The notes under the pieces were generated by a model. That model did not search any database. It was given only the letters and a program-made list of their open reading frames with translations, and was not told where the DNA came from. A DNA stretch of 64,000 nt, from the NCBI RefSeq assembly GCF_002926165.1, contig NZ_MAGP01000105.1, positions 27,755 through 91,754 on the forward strand, written 5' to 3'. How positions within the stretch are numbered: the stretch's first letter is position 1; every line of letters begins with the position of its first letter. The position numbers and the translations under genes are program-made. The stretch is from Micromonospora chalcea. GTDB lineage: Bacteria > Actinomycetota > Actinomycetes > Mycobacteriales > Micromonosporaceae. This document shows positions 8,263 through 15,962 of this stretch, one piece after another.

Positions 8263-9738
8263 TCAGGCCAGCGGCAGCGTGGTCGCGATCGGCCAGGCCA
8301 GCAGCACCGCCCCGAGCAGCGGCGCGAGCCACCACGGCGCGGCCCGGCGGCGCAACACCGCGGCCCAGGCCGCCTGCCAGGCCACCAGCGCGGCGAACAG
8401 CGGCACCACCAGCAGCACGAACCCGGGCGCCAGGCCGAGCACCGCCGCGGCGGCCAGCACCAGCACGGCGATGCCGCCGGTGGCCGCGTAGCGGAGGCCG
8501 TCGCCGCCCGCGAGCCGCTCGGCGCCGAGCAGGAACACCAGGCAGCAGAACGCCACCAGGGGCAGCAGCCACCACCGTGCCCCGACCGGCACGGTCGAGG
8601 TGAGCCCGAGATGAAGCGGCAGCGCGACGGCGAGCACCGCGTACCCGAGGAACGCGACAGCGACCACCGCGGACCGGACGCCGCTCGCGGTCGGCGGTGT
8701 CCCACCGGGGCGCGCGTAGCGTGCCGCGGCGGCCAGCAGCACGCCGGTGAGCAGCAGGAACACGGCGACGTATCCGCCCACGGCGAGCGGCAGGCGGGTG
8801 GTCGGCAGCAGCGCGGCGGACACCGCGCCCAGCCCGGCCGCCGGCACCGTCGCGGCCAGCCACCAGCCGGTACGCGGACCGCCCGCGCCCGGCCGCGTCC
8901 GGCGCGGCAGCAGGGCCGCAAGCGGCACGAAACCCAGCGCGAGCCCGGCCAGCAGCAGCCCGGCGCCGCCCGGCCGGGTCAGCGGGGACGGCTCCGGCCC
9001 GCCGGTACGGCCCGGGAGCGCGTCGAGCACCGCGGCGTGGGTACGCGGCGCGAACAGCACCGACACGTGCTCGACGCCGGGCGCCACCACCCGCGTCCGG
9101 GAACCCGGTGGCGCGTCCCGGGTCGCCTCGTCGACGGCCTGGCGGAAGCCGGCGAACTCCAGCCCGCCCACCACCAGCGTCAGGTTCCCCGGCCAGCCGG
9201 CCGGCACGTCACCGCCGTCGGGCAGCGAGATCGCCACCGTCCGGTCGATCTCCGGATGCGCCACCGCGTACCGGACGACAGCGCCGGCGCCCATCGAGTG
9301 CCCGACCAGGACGATCCGGTCCCTGTCGACGCCGGGACGCCCGCGCAGCCACCCGACCGCCACGTCCAGGTCGTGCCGCAGCCGCGCCCGGGCGCGTTCG
9401 TCGTCCCGCCCGGCGCCGGGCAGCCGGGACCCGCTGGCGCCGTGCCCGGCGAAGTCGAGCAGCACCGCGACGCCGCCCTGGCGGGCCACCGAGTCGGCCA
9501 GCGGCCGCATCAGCCGGGCCGACCCGGCGAAGCCGTGCGCGATCACCACCCCGGGCCGCAGGTCACCGGCCCCGCCGTCGGCACGTACCTCGGTCAGCGG
9601 CACCCCGGCCACCGTCGCCCGCGCGGTGCTCAGCCCGGCGTCGGCGCGGACCAGGAGCAGGGCGCCGAGGACGACGGCGAGCAGCGCGACCACGCCGCAG
9701 GCGAGCGTTCGCCGCGACGCCGGGCCGGGGGTGGGCAT
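8263..9738 (-). CDS. Alpha/beta hydrolase fused to a multi-pass membrane domain
   Basis: 491 residues. After a signal-anchor helix (about 11-30) comes an outside alpha/beta hydrolase domain (about 45-250) with the oxyanion segment HGFAGSARLM, the nucleophile elbow GHSMGAGAVV (Ser near 148) and a late His in GVEHVSVLF. Residues 260-490 are 7-8 membrane helices with no recognised family. The S33-like hydrolase may act on envelope lipids or peptides, but the substrate is unknown. The gene ends in a 14-bp GACCGGCGCCGGTC palindrome (8251-8264) shared with the convergent DUF6232 gene. Confidence 0.85.
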   Translation of the reverse strand: MPTPGPASRRTLACGVVALLAVVLGALLLVRADAGLSTARATVAGVPLTEVRADGGAGDLRPGVVIAHGFAGSARLMRPLADSVARQGGVAVLLDFAGHGASGSRLPGAGRDDERARARLRHDLDVAVGWLRGRPGVDRDRIVLVGHSMGAGAVVRYAVAHPEIDRTVAISLPDGGDVPAGWPGNLTLVVGGLEFAGFRQAVDEATRDAPPGSRTRVVAPGVEHVSVLFAPRTHAAVLDALPGRTGGPEPSPLTRPGGAGLLLAGLALGFVPLAALLPRRTRPGAGGPRTGWWLAATVPAAGLGAVSAALLPTTRLPLAVGGYVAVFLLLTGVLLAAAARYARPGGTPPTASGVRSAVVAVAFLGYAVLAVALPLHLGLTSTVPVGARWWLLPLVAFCCLVFLLGAERLAGGDGLRYAATGGIAVLVLAAAAVLGLAPGFVLLVVPLFAALVAWQAAWAAVLRRRAAPWWLAPLLGAVLLAWPIATTLPLA

Positions 9739-9832
9739 GCCGGCACCCTACGCCGCGTCGGCGGCCCGGCGTGACCTTCGCCGCCCGGCTGCCGCCGGGC
9801 GGCACTGGCCGCGACGCCGCACACTGGATGCC

Positions 9833-10597
9833 ATGGCGATCCCTCTCCCCCGGCCCGGCGCCCTGCTCGGCCTCACCCGTACCGCAGTGGACCAGGCGCT
9901 CGGCTCCGCCGCCACGATGGCCTCGGTACCCGCTCGCGCCTTCGCCGTCCTCGACCAGGTGGAGGCGCTGGTCCGGCGGATCGACGGAGTGGTGGACCGG
10001 ATCGAGGGCACGCTCGACCGCACCGACCGGGTGCTGGCCGACGCCGAGACGGCGGTCCGCGAGGTGGCGGTGATCAGTGCCGCCGCGACCGCGGCGATCG
10101 ACACGGCGACCGAGGTGGCCGCCGCGGCGACGGTGGTGGTCGGCGAGGCGCAGCAGGTTTCCGCGGCGGCGGCCACCGTGGTCGGCGAGGCGGACCGGGT
10201 GGCCCGCAGCGCGGCCGGTGTGGTGACCGAGGCGGAGACGGTGACCGCGCGGGCGGCGGGCACCCTCGCCACCGCCGAGAAGGCCACCGGCGTCGCGAAC
10301 GAGCTGCTGGCCGCGTACGAGTCGACGCTGCGCCGGGCCGCGCCGATGGCGGCGCGTTTCGTGGAGCAGCTCAGCCCGGAGGAGGTGACCGCAGCGATCC
10401 GTCTCGTGGACGAGTTGCCGAAGCTCAAGGACCACCTCACCTCGGACGTGCTGCCGATCCTGGCCACGCTGGACCGGGTCGGCCCGGACCTGCACGACCT
10501 GCTGGACGTCACCCGCGACCTCAAGCTCGCGGTCGCCGGCATCCCCGGGCTCGGCATGCTGCGCCGACGCGGCGAACGCCTCACCGACGAGGTGTAA
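9833..10597 (+). CDS. Ala/Val-rich coiled-coil protein, phasin-like
   Basis: 254 residues from the ATG at 9833. There is no signal peptide or membrane helix. The middle (about 35-165) is a long amphipathic helix made of heptad-like repeats rich in Ala, Val, Thr and Asp/Glu, with recurring AAATVVVGEA / AAATVVGEAD units; the end is basic (MLRRRGERL). This looks like a lipid- or polymer-surface protein or a filament-forming coiled coil. No catalytic motif is visible and no firm family was recognised. It is divergent from the hydrolase (94-base gap) and followed by a repeat hairpin. Confidence 0.8.
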   Translation: MAIPLPRPGALLGLTRTAVDQALGSAATMASVPARAFAVLDQVEALVRRIDGVVDRIEGTLDRTDRVLADAETAVREVAVISAAATAAIDTATEVAAAATVVVGEAQQVSAAAATVVGEADRVARSAAGVVTEAETVTARAAGTLATAEKATGVANELLAAYESTLRRAAPMAARFVEQLSPEEVTAAIRLVDELPKLKDHLTSDVLPILATLDRVGPDLHDLLDVTRDLKLAVAGIPGLGMLRRRGERLTDEV

Positions 10598-10598
10598 G

Positions 10599-10642
10599 GA
10601 AGGGCCCCTTGTTAACGCCTCCGGTAGTGAAAGGGGCCCTTC
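10599..10642. repeat. AAGGGCCCCTT intergenic hairpin repeat
   Basis: Arms GAAGGGCCCCTT (10599-10610) and its complement (10631-10642) flank a 20-base loop containing GTTAACGCCTCCGGTAG. Each arm is itself nearly palindromic, so alternative folds are possible. It sits between convergent genes and includes the stop codon region of the ribokinase gene. The design suggests a dispersed REP-like element that doubles as terminator; I recall similar elements in Micromonospora/Salinispora, but only one copy is in this window. Confidence 0.7.
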
Positions 10643-11540
10643 TTAACAGTCGGCGAACAGCTCGTCGATCTCCGCGCGATGGGGCAGCGCAACCGAGGCG
10701 CCGAGCTTGCGTACGCACGCCGCACCCGCGGCCGCCGCCCAGCGCACCGCGTCGGCCAGGTCCCGCCCCTCACCCCAGGCCACGGCGAGCGCGGCGGTGA
10801 ACGCGTCGCCGGCGGCGGTCGAGTCGACCACGTCCACCGGCACCGCCGGCACGTGCGTCGCCGGCCGCTCCCGGTCGACGTACCAGGCGCCGTCGCCGCC
10901 GAGCGTGAGCACCGCCCGGGGCACCAGATCCAGCAGCGCCGCCGGCTCGTCCCGGCCGCGACCGGTCAGCGCCTGCGCCTCCGGCTCGTTCACCACGAGC
11001 AGGTCGGTGGCCGCCAGCAGCTCGGCCGGCACCGGCCGGGCCGGCGCGGCGTTGAGCACCACCCGGGTGCCCGCCGACCGGGCCGCGAGCGCCGCCTCGG
11101 TCACCGTCTCGACCGGCACCTCCAGCTGCGCGACCAGCACGTCCGCATCGCGTACGGCGGAAAGCTCGTCGGCGGTCGGCGACGTGAACGCGGCGTTCGC
11201 GCCCGGCGTGACCAGGATGGCGTTCTCCCCCCGCGCCGCCGACCATGACCAGGGCGACGCCGGACGGGCCGTAGACCACGCGCAGGTGGCCGGTGTCCAC
11301 GCCGGCCGCTGTCATCCGGGCCCGCAGCGTCACGCCGAACGAGTCCGAGCCGATCGCGCCGAGGAAGACGCAGGAGGCGCCGGCGCGTACCGCGGCGACG
11401 GCCTGGTTGGCGCCCTTGCCGCCGGGCAGCATGACGAAGTCGCTGCCCAGCACCGTCTCACCCGGGCGGGGCAGCGCCGCGCCGATGCCGACCAGGTCCA
11501 TGTTGGCGCTGCCGACGACGGCGATCCGGGTCTGCGGCAC
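10643..11540 (-). pseudogene. rbsK: Ribokinase, frameshifted in a run of six C (G on the coding strand)
   Basis: The N-terminal part from GTG 11540 reads in one frame (RIAVVGSANMDLVG, LPRPGETVLGSDF, MLPGGKGANQAVA), then after GVALVMVGGAGG the frame is lost. The rest, from ENAILVTPGANAAF to the C-terminal VVDSTAAGDAFTAALAVA (anion hole and catalytic Asp), reads one base out of frame to a TAA at 10643-10645. Removing one base from the C-run at 11227-11232 restores a continuous protein of about 298 residues with all PfkB motifs intact. Either a recent null mutation or a sequencing error in the homopolymer. It follows the ABC ATPase gene on the same strand; ribokinase phosphorylates ribose. Confidence 0.85.
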
Positions 11541-11557
11541 GGTGTCCGTCCCGTCGC

Positions 11558-12397
11558 TCAGGCGGCGCGTGCGGCCCAGCGGTCGCCGGACCGCGTGACC
11601 ACCAGCGGCAGGCCGAACGTCTTCGACAGGTTGTCGGCGGTGAGCACGTCGCCGAGCAGGCCCTGCGCCACCACGCCGCCCTCGCGCAGCAGCAGCGCGT
11701 GCGTGAAGCCCGGCGGGATCTCCTCGACGTGATGGGTGACCAGCACCATCGCCGGCGCGTCCGGGTCGTACGCCAGCTCGGCCAGCCGGGCCACCAGGTC
11801 CTCGCGCGCGCCCAGATCGAGCCCGGCGGCCGGCTCGTCGAGCAGCAGCAGCTCCGGGTCGGTCATCAGGGCGCGGGCGATCTGCACCCGCTTGCGCTCG
11901 CCCTCGGACAGCGTGCCGTACGCGCGGTCGGCGAGGTGCCCGACACCGAGCTGCGGCGGCAGCGCGGCGGCGCGCGCCTCGTCGGTGCGGTCGTAGCTCT
12001 CCCGCCAGCGGCCCACCACCGACCAGGCGGCGGTCACCACCACGTCGGTGACGCGCTCGTCGGCGGGGATCCGCTCGGCGAGCGTCGCGGTGGACAGGCC
12101 GATGCGGGTACGCAGCTCGTTGACGTCGGTGCGGCCGATGCGCTCGCCGAGCACGTGGGCGACGCCGTTGGTCGGGTACAGCCGGCCGGAGGCCAGGTTG
12201 AGCAGTGTCGTCTTGCCCGCGCCGTTCGGCCCGAGCACCACCCACCGTTCGTCCAGCTCGACCCGCCAGTCGACGTCGTGCACCAGCGCCGTGCCGGAAC
12301 GCTTGACGCCGACCCCGTCGAGGCTGACCACCAGATCCGCGTCCACGGTCGAGGGGGCGGGGGCGCCCGGGGCGCCGGGGATCAGGTCACCAGTCAC
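11558..12397 (-). CDS. ABC transporter ATP-binding protein
   Basis: 279 residues from GTG 12397 (an in-frame TTG lies 12 bases earlier). Complete ATPase: Walker A GPNGAGKTTLL, Q-loop region, signature LSEGERKRV, Walker B LLLLDEPAAGLD and the switch His in THHVEEI. It resembles the iron/molybdate-type single-domain ATPases (YlmA/ModF-like) that detect or move an unknown substrate; no permease gene is attached on this strand. The ribokinase frameshift gene starts 17 bases downstream, and the leader region of the opposite-strand ABC operon lies immediately upstream, a divergent arrangement. Confidence 0.9.
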   Translation of the reverse strand: MTGDLIPGAPGAPAPSTVDADLVVSLDGVGVKRSGTALVHDVDWRVELDERWVVLGPNGAGKTTLLNLASGRLYPTNGVAHVLGERIGRTDVNELRTRIGLSTATLAERIPADERVTDVVVTAAWSVVGRWRESYDRTDEARAAALPPQLGVGHLADRAYGTLSEGERKRVQIARALMTDPELLLLDEPAAGLDLGAREDLVARLAELAYDPDAPAMVLVTHHVEEIPPGFTHALLLREGGVVAQGLLGDVLTADNLSKTFGLPLVVTRSGDRWAARAA

Positions 12398-12453
12398 CGC
12401 ACCATCCAATCACGCATCCGGCACGGTGCCCCCCACGGGAGGCGTCGCCACCA

Positions 12454-12459
12454 TAGGGT
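12454..12459 (+). promoter_or_regulatory. -10 box TAGGGT for the ABC exporter operon
   Basis: TAGGGT stands 8 bases before the GTG at 12468, the same arrangement as the leaderless promoters at 22547, 35242 and 56078. It marks the likely transcription start of the operon at or next to that GTG. Confidence 0.55.
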
Positions 12460-12467
12460 GGGGCGCC

Positions 12468-12533
12468 GTGTCGTTGGTCACCGCTTCCGGAAGGACACCC
12501 ATGCCCGACCGCTGCCGGAAGGCGCGCGGATGA
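12468..12533 (+). CDS. Possible 21-residue leader peptide before the ABC ATPase
   Basis: From GTG 12468 a 21-codon frame runs to a TGA at 12531-12533, whose bases overlap the ATG of the ATPase gene (12530) as ATGA. The peptide is MSLVTASGRTPMPDRCRKAR-Gly. Its start sits exactly 8 bases after the TAGGGT box, and there is little other ribosome-binding sequence for the ATPase than GGAAGG within this ORF. It could couple translation of the ATPase to a leaderless start. It may equally be a chance frame. Confidence 0.35.
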   Translation: MSLVTASGRTPMPDRCRKARG

Positions 12534-13540
12534 GCGCGGTCATCGAGATCGCCGGCCTCCGCAAGACGTTCCACTCGCTGCGTCAGGGGCGCCGGGTCGC
12601 CGTCGACGGCTTCGACATGCTGGTCGAAGCGGGTCAGGTGCACGGTTTCCTCGGGCCGAACGGGTCCGGCAAGACCACCACGCTGCGTGCGCTGCTCGGG
12701 CTGGTCCGGCCGGACGCCGGGCGGATGCGCGTGCTGGGCGCCGATTCACCCGAGCGCCTGCCGGACGTGGCCGGCCGGGTCGGCGCGATCGTGGAGAGCC
12801 CGCAGTTCTTCGCCAACTTCACCGCGCACCGGACGCTGCGGCTGCTGGCCGTGGCCGGTGGCGTGCCGACCGTCCGGGTGGACGAGGTGCTGGAGCAGGT
12901 CGGGCTGCGGGACCGGGGCCACGAGCGGGTCAAGGGTTACTCGCTGGGCATGAAGCAGCGGCTGGCGGTCGCCTCGGCCCTGCTGAAGAACCCGGAGCTG
13001 CTGATCCTGGACGAGCCGGCGAACGGGCTGGACCCGGCCGGCATCCGGGAGATGCGCGACCTGACCCGGTCGCTCGCCGAGGCCGGGGTGACGGTGCTGC
13101 TCTCCAGCCACATCCTGGCCGAGATCCAGTTGATCTGCGACCACGTGACGATCGTCAGCCGGGGGCGGCGGGTCGCGTACGGGCCGGTGGAGGAGGTGCT
13201 GGCCGGCTTCGACCAGCACCAGTGGCGGGTGCGGGTGGCCGACCCGGAGCAGGCCGGTGACCTGCTGGGCCGGGCCGGTCTGTCGGTGACGGCCGGGCCG
13301 GACCACCTGGTGGTGACCGGCGTGGAGGATCCGGAGACGATCAGCCGGACGCTCGGCGAGCAGGGCGTGTGGGTACGCGAGCTGGTCCCGCTGCGGCCGG
13401 ACCTGGAAAGCGTCTTCCTGGAACTTACCGGCGACCACGAGCACATGGGCGTGGAGGTGCCGCGGCAGGTCGACGGCGCGCCGCCGAGCGACGGAGTGAT
13501 CGACCTCGACGTCCGGGAGAGCCGGGAGGTGGACGCGTGA
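12530..13540 (+). CDS. ABC-2 type exporter ATP-binding protein
   Basis: 336 residues. N-terminal ATPase with GPNGSGKTTTL (Walker A), SLGMKQRLAVA (signature), LLILDEPANGLDP (Walker B) and the SSHILAEI switch, as in CcmA/NatA-type ATPases of ABC-2 exporters. The C-terminal 110 residues form the family's extra domain with VRELVPLRPDLESVFLELTG at the end. It overlaps the permease gene by 4 bases (GTGA). The substrate is unknown; such pairs commonly handle peptides, antibiotics or lipids. Confidence 0.93.
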   Translation: MSAVIEIAGLRKTFHSLRQGRRVAVDGFDMLVEAGQVHGFLGPNGSGKTTTLRALLGLVRPDAGRMRVLGADSPERLPDVAGRVGAIVESPQFFANFTAHRTLRLLAVAGGVPTVRVDEVLEQVGLRDRGHERVKGYSLGMKQRLAVASALLKNPELLILDEPANGLDPAGIREMRDLTRSLAEAGVTVLLSSHILAEIQLICDHVTIVSRGRRVAYGPVEEVLAGFDQHQWRVRVADPEQAGDLLGRAGLSVTAGPDHLVVTGVEDPETISRTLGEQGVWVRELVPLRPDLESVFLELTGDHEHMGVEVPRQVDGAPPSDGVIDLDVRESREVDA

Positions 13541-14547
13541 ACCTGGTCCGTGCCGAGCTGGAGCGGCTGGCCGCCCGGCGCTTCGTGCAGCTCATGGTGG
13601 TGCTGCTGGCTGCCGCCTTCGCGGTGACGGTGGTGACCACGCTCGCCGGTTCGCACCGGCCCAGCCCGGCGGAGCTGAGCCGCGCGCAGGCGCAGGCGGC
13701 GGAGAGCGTCCGCGAGATGGAGATGACGTACGACCGCTGCCTGCGGATCCGGGAGGGCTCGCTCCCGCCGGCCGAGAACGACTACCTGCCGCGCGACTGC
13801 GCCCAGATCGACCCGGCCCAGCTCGACGAGCTGCCGACCGCGGCCGACTACCTCAGCGGTGTCTTCGTCTTCGCCAAGGAGGCCGAGCCGCTGCTCTACT
13901 TCCTGATCGCGTTCCTGACGCTGTTCGGGTTCCTGGTCGGCGCCTCGTACATCGGGGCCGACCTGAACTCGGGCGGGGTGGTCAACCTGCTGCTGTGGCG
14001 GCCCCGGCGGTCGACGGTGCTCGCCGCGAAGCTGGGCACGCTGCTGGGCGGGCTGGTCGGCCTGTCGGTGCTGGCCTCGGTGGCGTACCTCGGGGCGTTC
14101 TGGTTGATCGGCCAGGCGTCCGGTCTGGTGGGGCGGACCGGTGGCGACTTCTGGCCGTCGCTCGCCGCGATCTGGGGGCGCGGCCTGGTGCTGGTGCTGC
14201 TCGCCGCGGCGCTCGGCTTCGCCGTCGCCACGCTGGGCCGGCTGACGTCGGCGGCGCTCGGCGCGGTGGCCGCGTACGTGGTGGTGTGGGAGCTGGGGGC
14301 ACGGCTGGTGTTCCAGATCCTCCAGGTGGGCCGGCCGGACCGGTACATGCTGTCCAGCTATCTGGCGGCCTGGCTCTCCGGTGAGGTGCGGCTCTGGGAC
14401 GGCAACGCCTGCGGCCCCGGGATCTCCGGCTACTGCGACGGTTCGTACACGGTGACCTGGCCGTCGGGTCTGGTGGTGCTGCTCGGGCTCACCGGCGCGC
14501 TCGTGGCCGCGGCGTTCACGGTGTTCCGCCGCCGCGACCTGATGTGA
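13537..14547 (+). CDS. ABC-2 type transporter permease
   Basis: 336 residues from GTG 13537 in a GTGA overlap with the ATPase. The first helix (about 17-38) is followed by a large outside loop (about 40-115) with two Cys (in YDRCLRI and PRDCAQI), then five further membrane helices (115-140, 165-190, 203-230, 237-262, 308-328). The second loop carries three more possible Cys near the end (NACGPGISGYCDGS). This is the ABC-2 layout (CcmB/NatB-like) with an unusually large first ectodomain. It pairs with the upstream ATPase. Confidence 0.9.
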   Translation: MNLVRAELERLAARRFVQLMVVLLAAAFAVTVVTTLAGSHRPSPAELSRAQAQAAESVREMEMTYDRCLRIREGSLPPAENDYLPRDCAQIDPAQLDELPTAADYLSGVFVFAKEAEPLLYFLIAFLTLFGFLVGASYIGADLNSGGVVNLLLWRPRRSTVLAAKLGTLLGGLVGLSVLASVAYLGAFWLIGQASGLVGRTGGDFWPSLAAIWGRGLVLVLLAAALGFAVATLGRLTSAALGAVAAYVVVWELGARLVFQILQVGRPDRYMLSSYLAAWLSGEVRLWDGNACGPGISGYCDGSYTVTWPSGLVVLLGLTGALVAAAFTVFRRRDLM

Positions 14548-14578
14548 CGGAAGGGCAGGCCCGGCAACTCCTTGCGAA

Positions 14579-14620
14579 CCCTGACGCCATGATGAAGGAT
14601 TCCTTCACATGGCGTCAGGG
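14579..14620. terminator. Long nested hairpin between convergent genes
   Basis: Outer arms CCCTGACGCCATG (14579-14591) and its complement (14608-14620) are perfect. The loop contains a second 6-bp stem TGAAGG/CCTTCA (14593-14598 with 14602-14607). The nearly continuous 19-bp stem lies between the permease gene end (14547, +) and the ROK gene end (14633, -). The AT-rich tip is unusual for this genome. Best read as a bidirectional terminator or a small mobile repeat. Confidence 0.7.
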
Positions 14621-14632
14621 CGCACGACGCGG

Positions 14633-15838
14633 TCAGCCGACCGTCGAGCCGAACACCTCGTCGCGCACCGCGTCCAGCGCGGTACGCAGCGCGCCGCGCA
14701 GGATCGGCTCCTCGGTCAGCCCGGTGGTCACCACCCGGGGCCGGACGAGCGTGATCGCGGCGACCTCGTGCTGCACCCGCTCGGCCAGCGCCGCCCCGCC
14801 CGCCTGCCCGACCGCGCCGGCGAGCACCACCAGCGGCGGGTCCAGCACCACGCAGGTGCTCGCCACGCCGAGCGCCAGCCGGCGGGCCAGCTCGTCCAGC
14901 ATCGGCCCACCGGCGGTGCCGGCCGCGATCGCCGCGCGTACCACCTCGGCCGCCCGGGCCGCCGCGACGCCCTGCTCCGCCGCCTTCGGGGTGGCGAAGC
15001 CGTGCTCGGCGGCCACCGCGCGTACCGCGTCGGCGCCGACGAGCTGCTGGAATGCCGGCTTGGCCCGCTTGGACACGTCGCGCGGGATGGGCGCGCCGGG
15101 CACCGGCAGGTAGCCGATCTCGCCGGCCGCGCCGCTGCTGCCGTGGTGCAGCCGCCCGCCCAGCATGATCGCCAGGCCGACGCCGGCGTCCACCCAGACC
15201 AGCACGAAGTCGGAAGTGCCCTGGGCCGCGCCGGACTGCGCCTCGGCCACCGCGGCGAGGTTCACGTCGTTCTCGAACACGACCGGGGTGTCCAGGTCCT
15301 CGCGCAGCGCGGCGAGCAGGCCGCTGTGCCACCGCGGCAGGTTGAACGCGAAGGTGATGTCGCCGGTCTGCGGGTCCACCAGGCCGGGGGTGCCGAGCAC
15401 GACGCGCCGGACGGCGGACAGCTCCGCCCCGGCGCTGCTGGCCGCCTGGACCACCGCGTTGTGCACCACCCCGACCGGGTCGTCGGTGTCCTTCGTGGAC
15501 TGCTCGACCCGGCCGGCCACCGTGCCGGTGATGTCGGCGCAGGCCGCCACCACCCGCTCCGCGCCGACGTCCACGCCCACCACGTACGCGCTGCCCGGCC
15601 GGACGGCGTAGAGCTGGGCGTTCGGGCCCCGCCCGCCGGCCTGCTCGCCGACCCGGGCGACCAGGCCGCGCTCCTCCAGCCGTTCGACGAGCTGGGACGC
15701 GGTGACCTTGGACAGCCCGGTCAGCTCACCGATCCGGGCCCGGGTCAGCGGGCCGCGTTCGAGCAGCAGCTCCAGCGCCGCACGATCGTTGAGCGCCCGC
15801 AGGAGTCGGGGGGTACCGGGCAGCCGGGTCGCACTCAT
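14633..15838 (-). CDS. ROK family transcriptional regulator
   Basis: 401 residues. An N-terminal winged helix (about 15-75: ARIGELTGLSKVTASQLVERLEERGLV) is fused to a ROK sugar-binding fold with VVGVDVGAERV, FENDVNLAAVAEA and HHGSSGAAGEIGYLPV (the GEIG/His region). The usual Cys4 zinc motif of active sugar kinases (CxCGxxGCxE) is not present, as expected for a regulator. It faces a GH3 hexosaminidase gene with 124 bases between, so it most likely controls that gene and itself in response to an amino sugar or its phosphate. Confidence 0.92.
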   Translation of the reverse strand: MSATRLPGTPRLLRALNDRAALELLLERGPLTRARIGELTGLSKVTASQLVERLEERGLVARVGEQAGGRGPNAQLYAVRPGSAYVVGVDVGAERVVAACADITGTVAGRVEQSTKDTDDPVGVVHNAVVQAASSAGAELSAVRRVVLGTPGLVDPQTGDITFAFNLPRWHSGLLAALREDLDTPVVFENDVNLAAVAEAQSGAAQGTSDFVLVWVDAGVGLAIMLGGRLHHGSSGAAGEIGYLPVPGAPIPRDVSKRAKPAFQQLVGADAVRAVAAEHGFATPKAAEQGVAAARAAEVVRAAIAAGTAGGPMLDELARRLALGVASTCVVLDPPLVVLAGAVGQAGGAALAERVQHEVAAITLVRPRVVTTGLTEEPILRGALRTALDAVRDEVFGSTVG

Positions 15839-15857
15839 GCCGTCGTCCTCAATTTTC

Positions 15858-15870
15858 AGTAAGGTTTTCT
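15858..15870. promoter_or_regulatory. Candidate ROK operator
   Basis: AGTAAGGTTTTCT is an imperfect palindrome (8 of 13 positions symmetric) in an AT-rich patch (15851-15880) that stands out in the divergent region between the ROK and GH3 genes. Several actinobacterial ROK regulators bind AGGAAA/TTTCCT-type palindromes; the likeness is moderate. Confidence 0.4.
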
Positions 15871-15962
15871 AACCACAAAACGCCTGCCGAGGGGCGTCCG
15901 TTAGCGTATCGGCCGCCCCGATCCGCGAAGGTCGGACGACCCGGCAGGGAAAGGGGATACTC

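Noticed and set aside
8251..8264. GACCGGCGCCGGTC palindrome as an operator
   Set aside because: It lies between convergent stop codons, so a role at transcript ends is more likely; short G+C palindromes are also common here.
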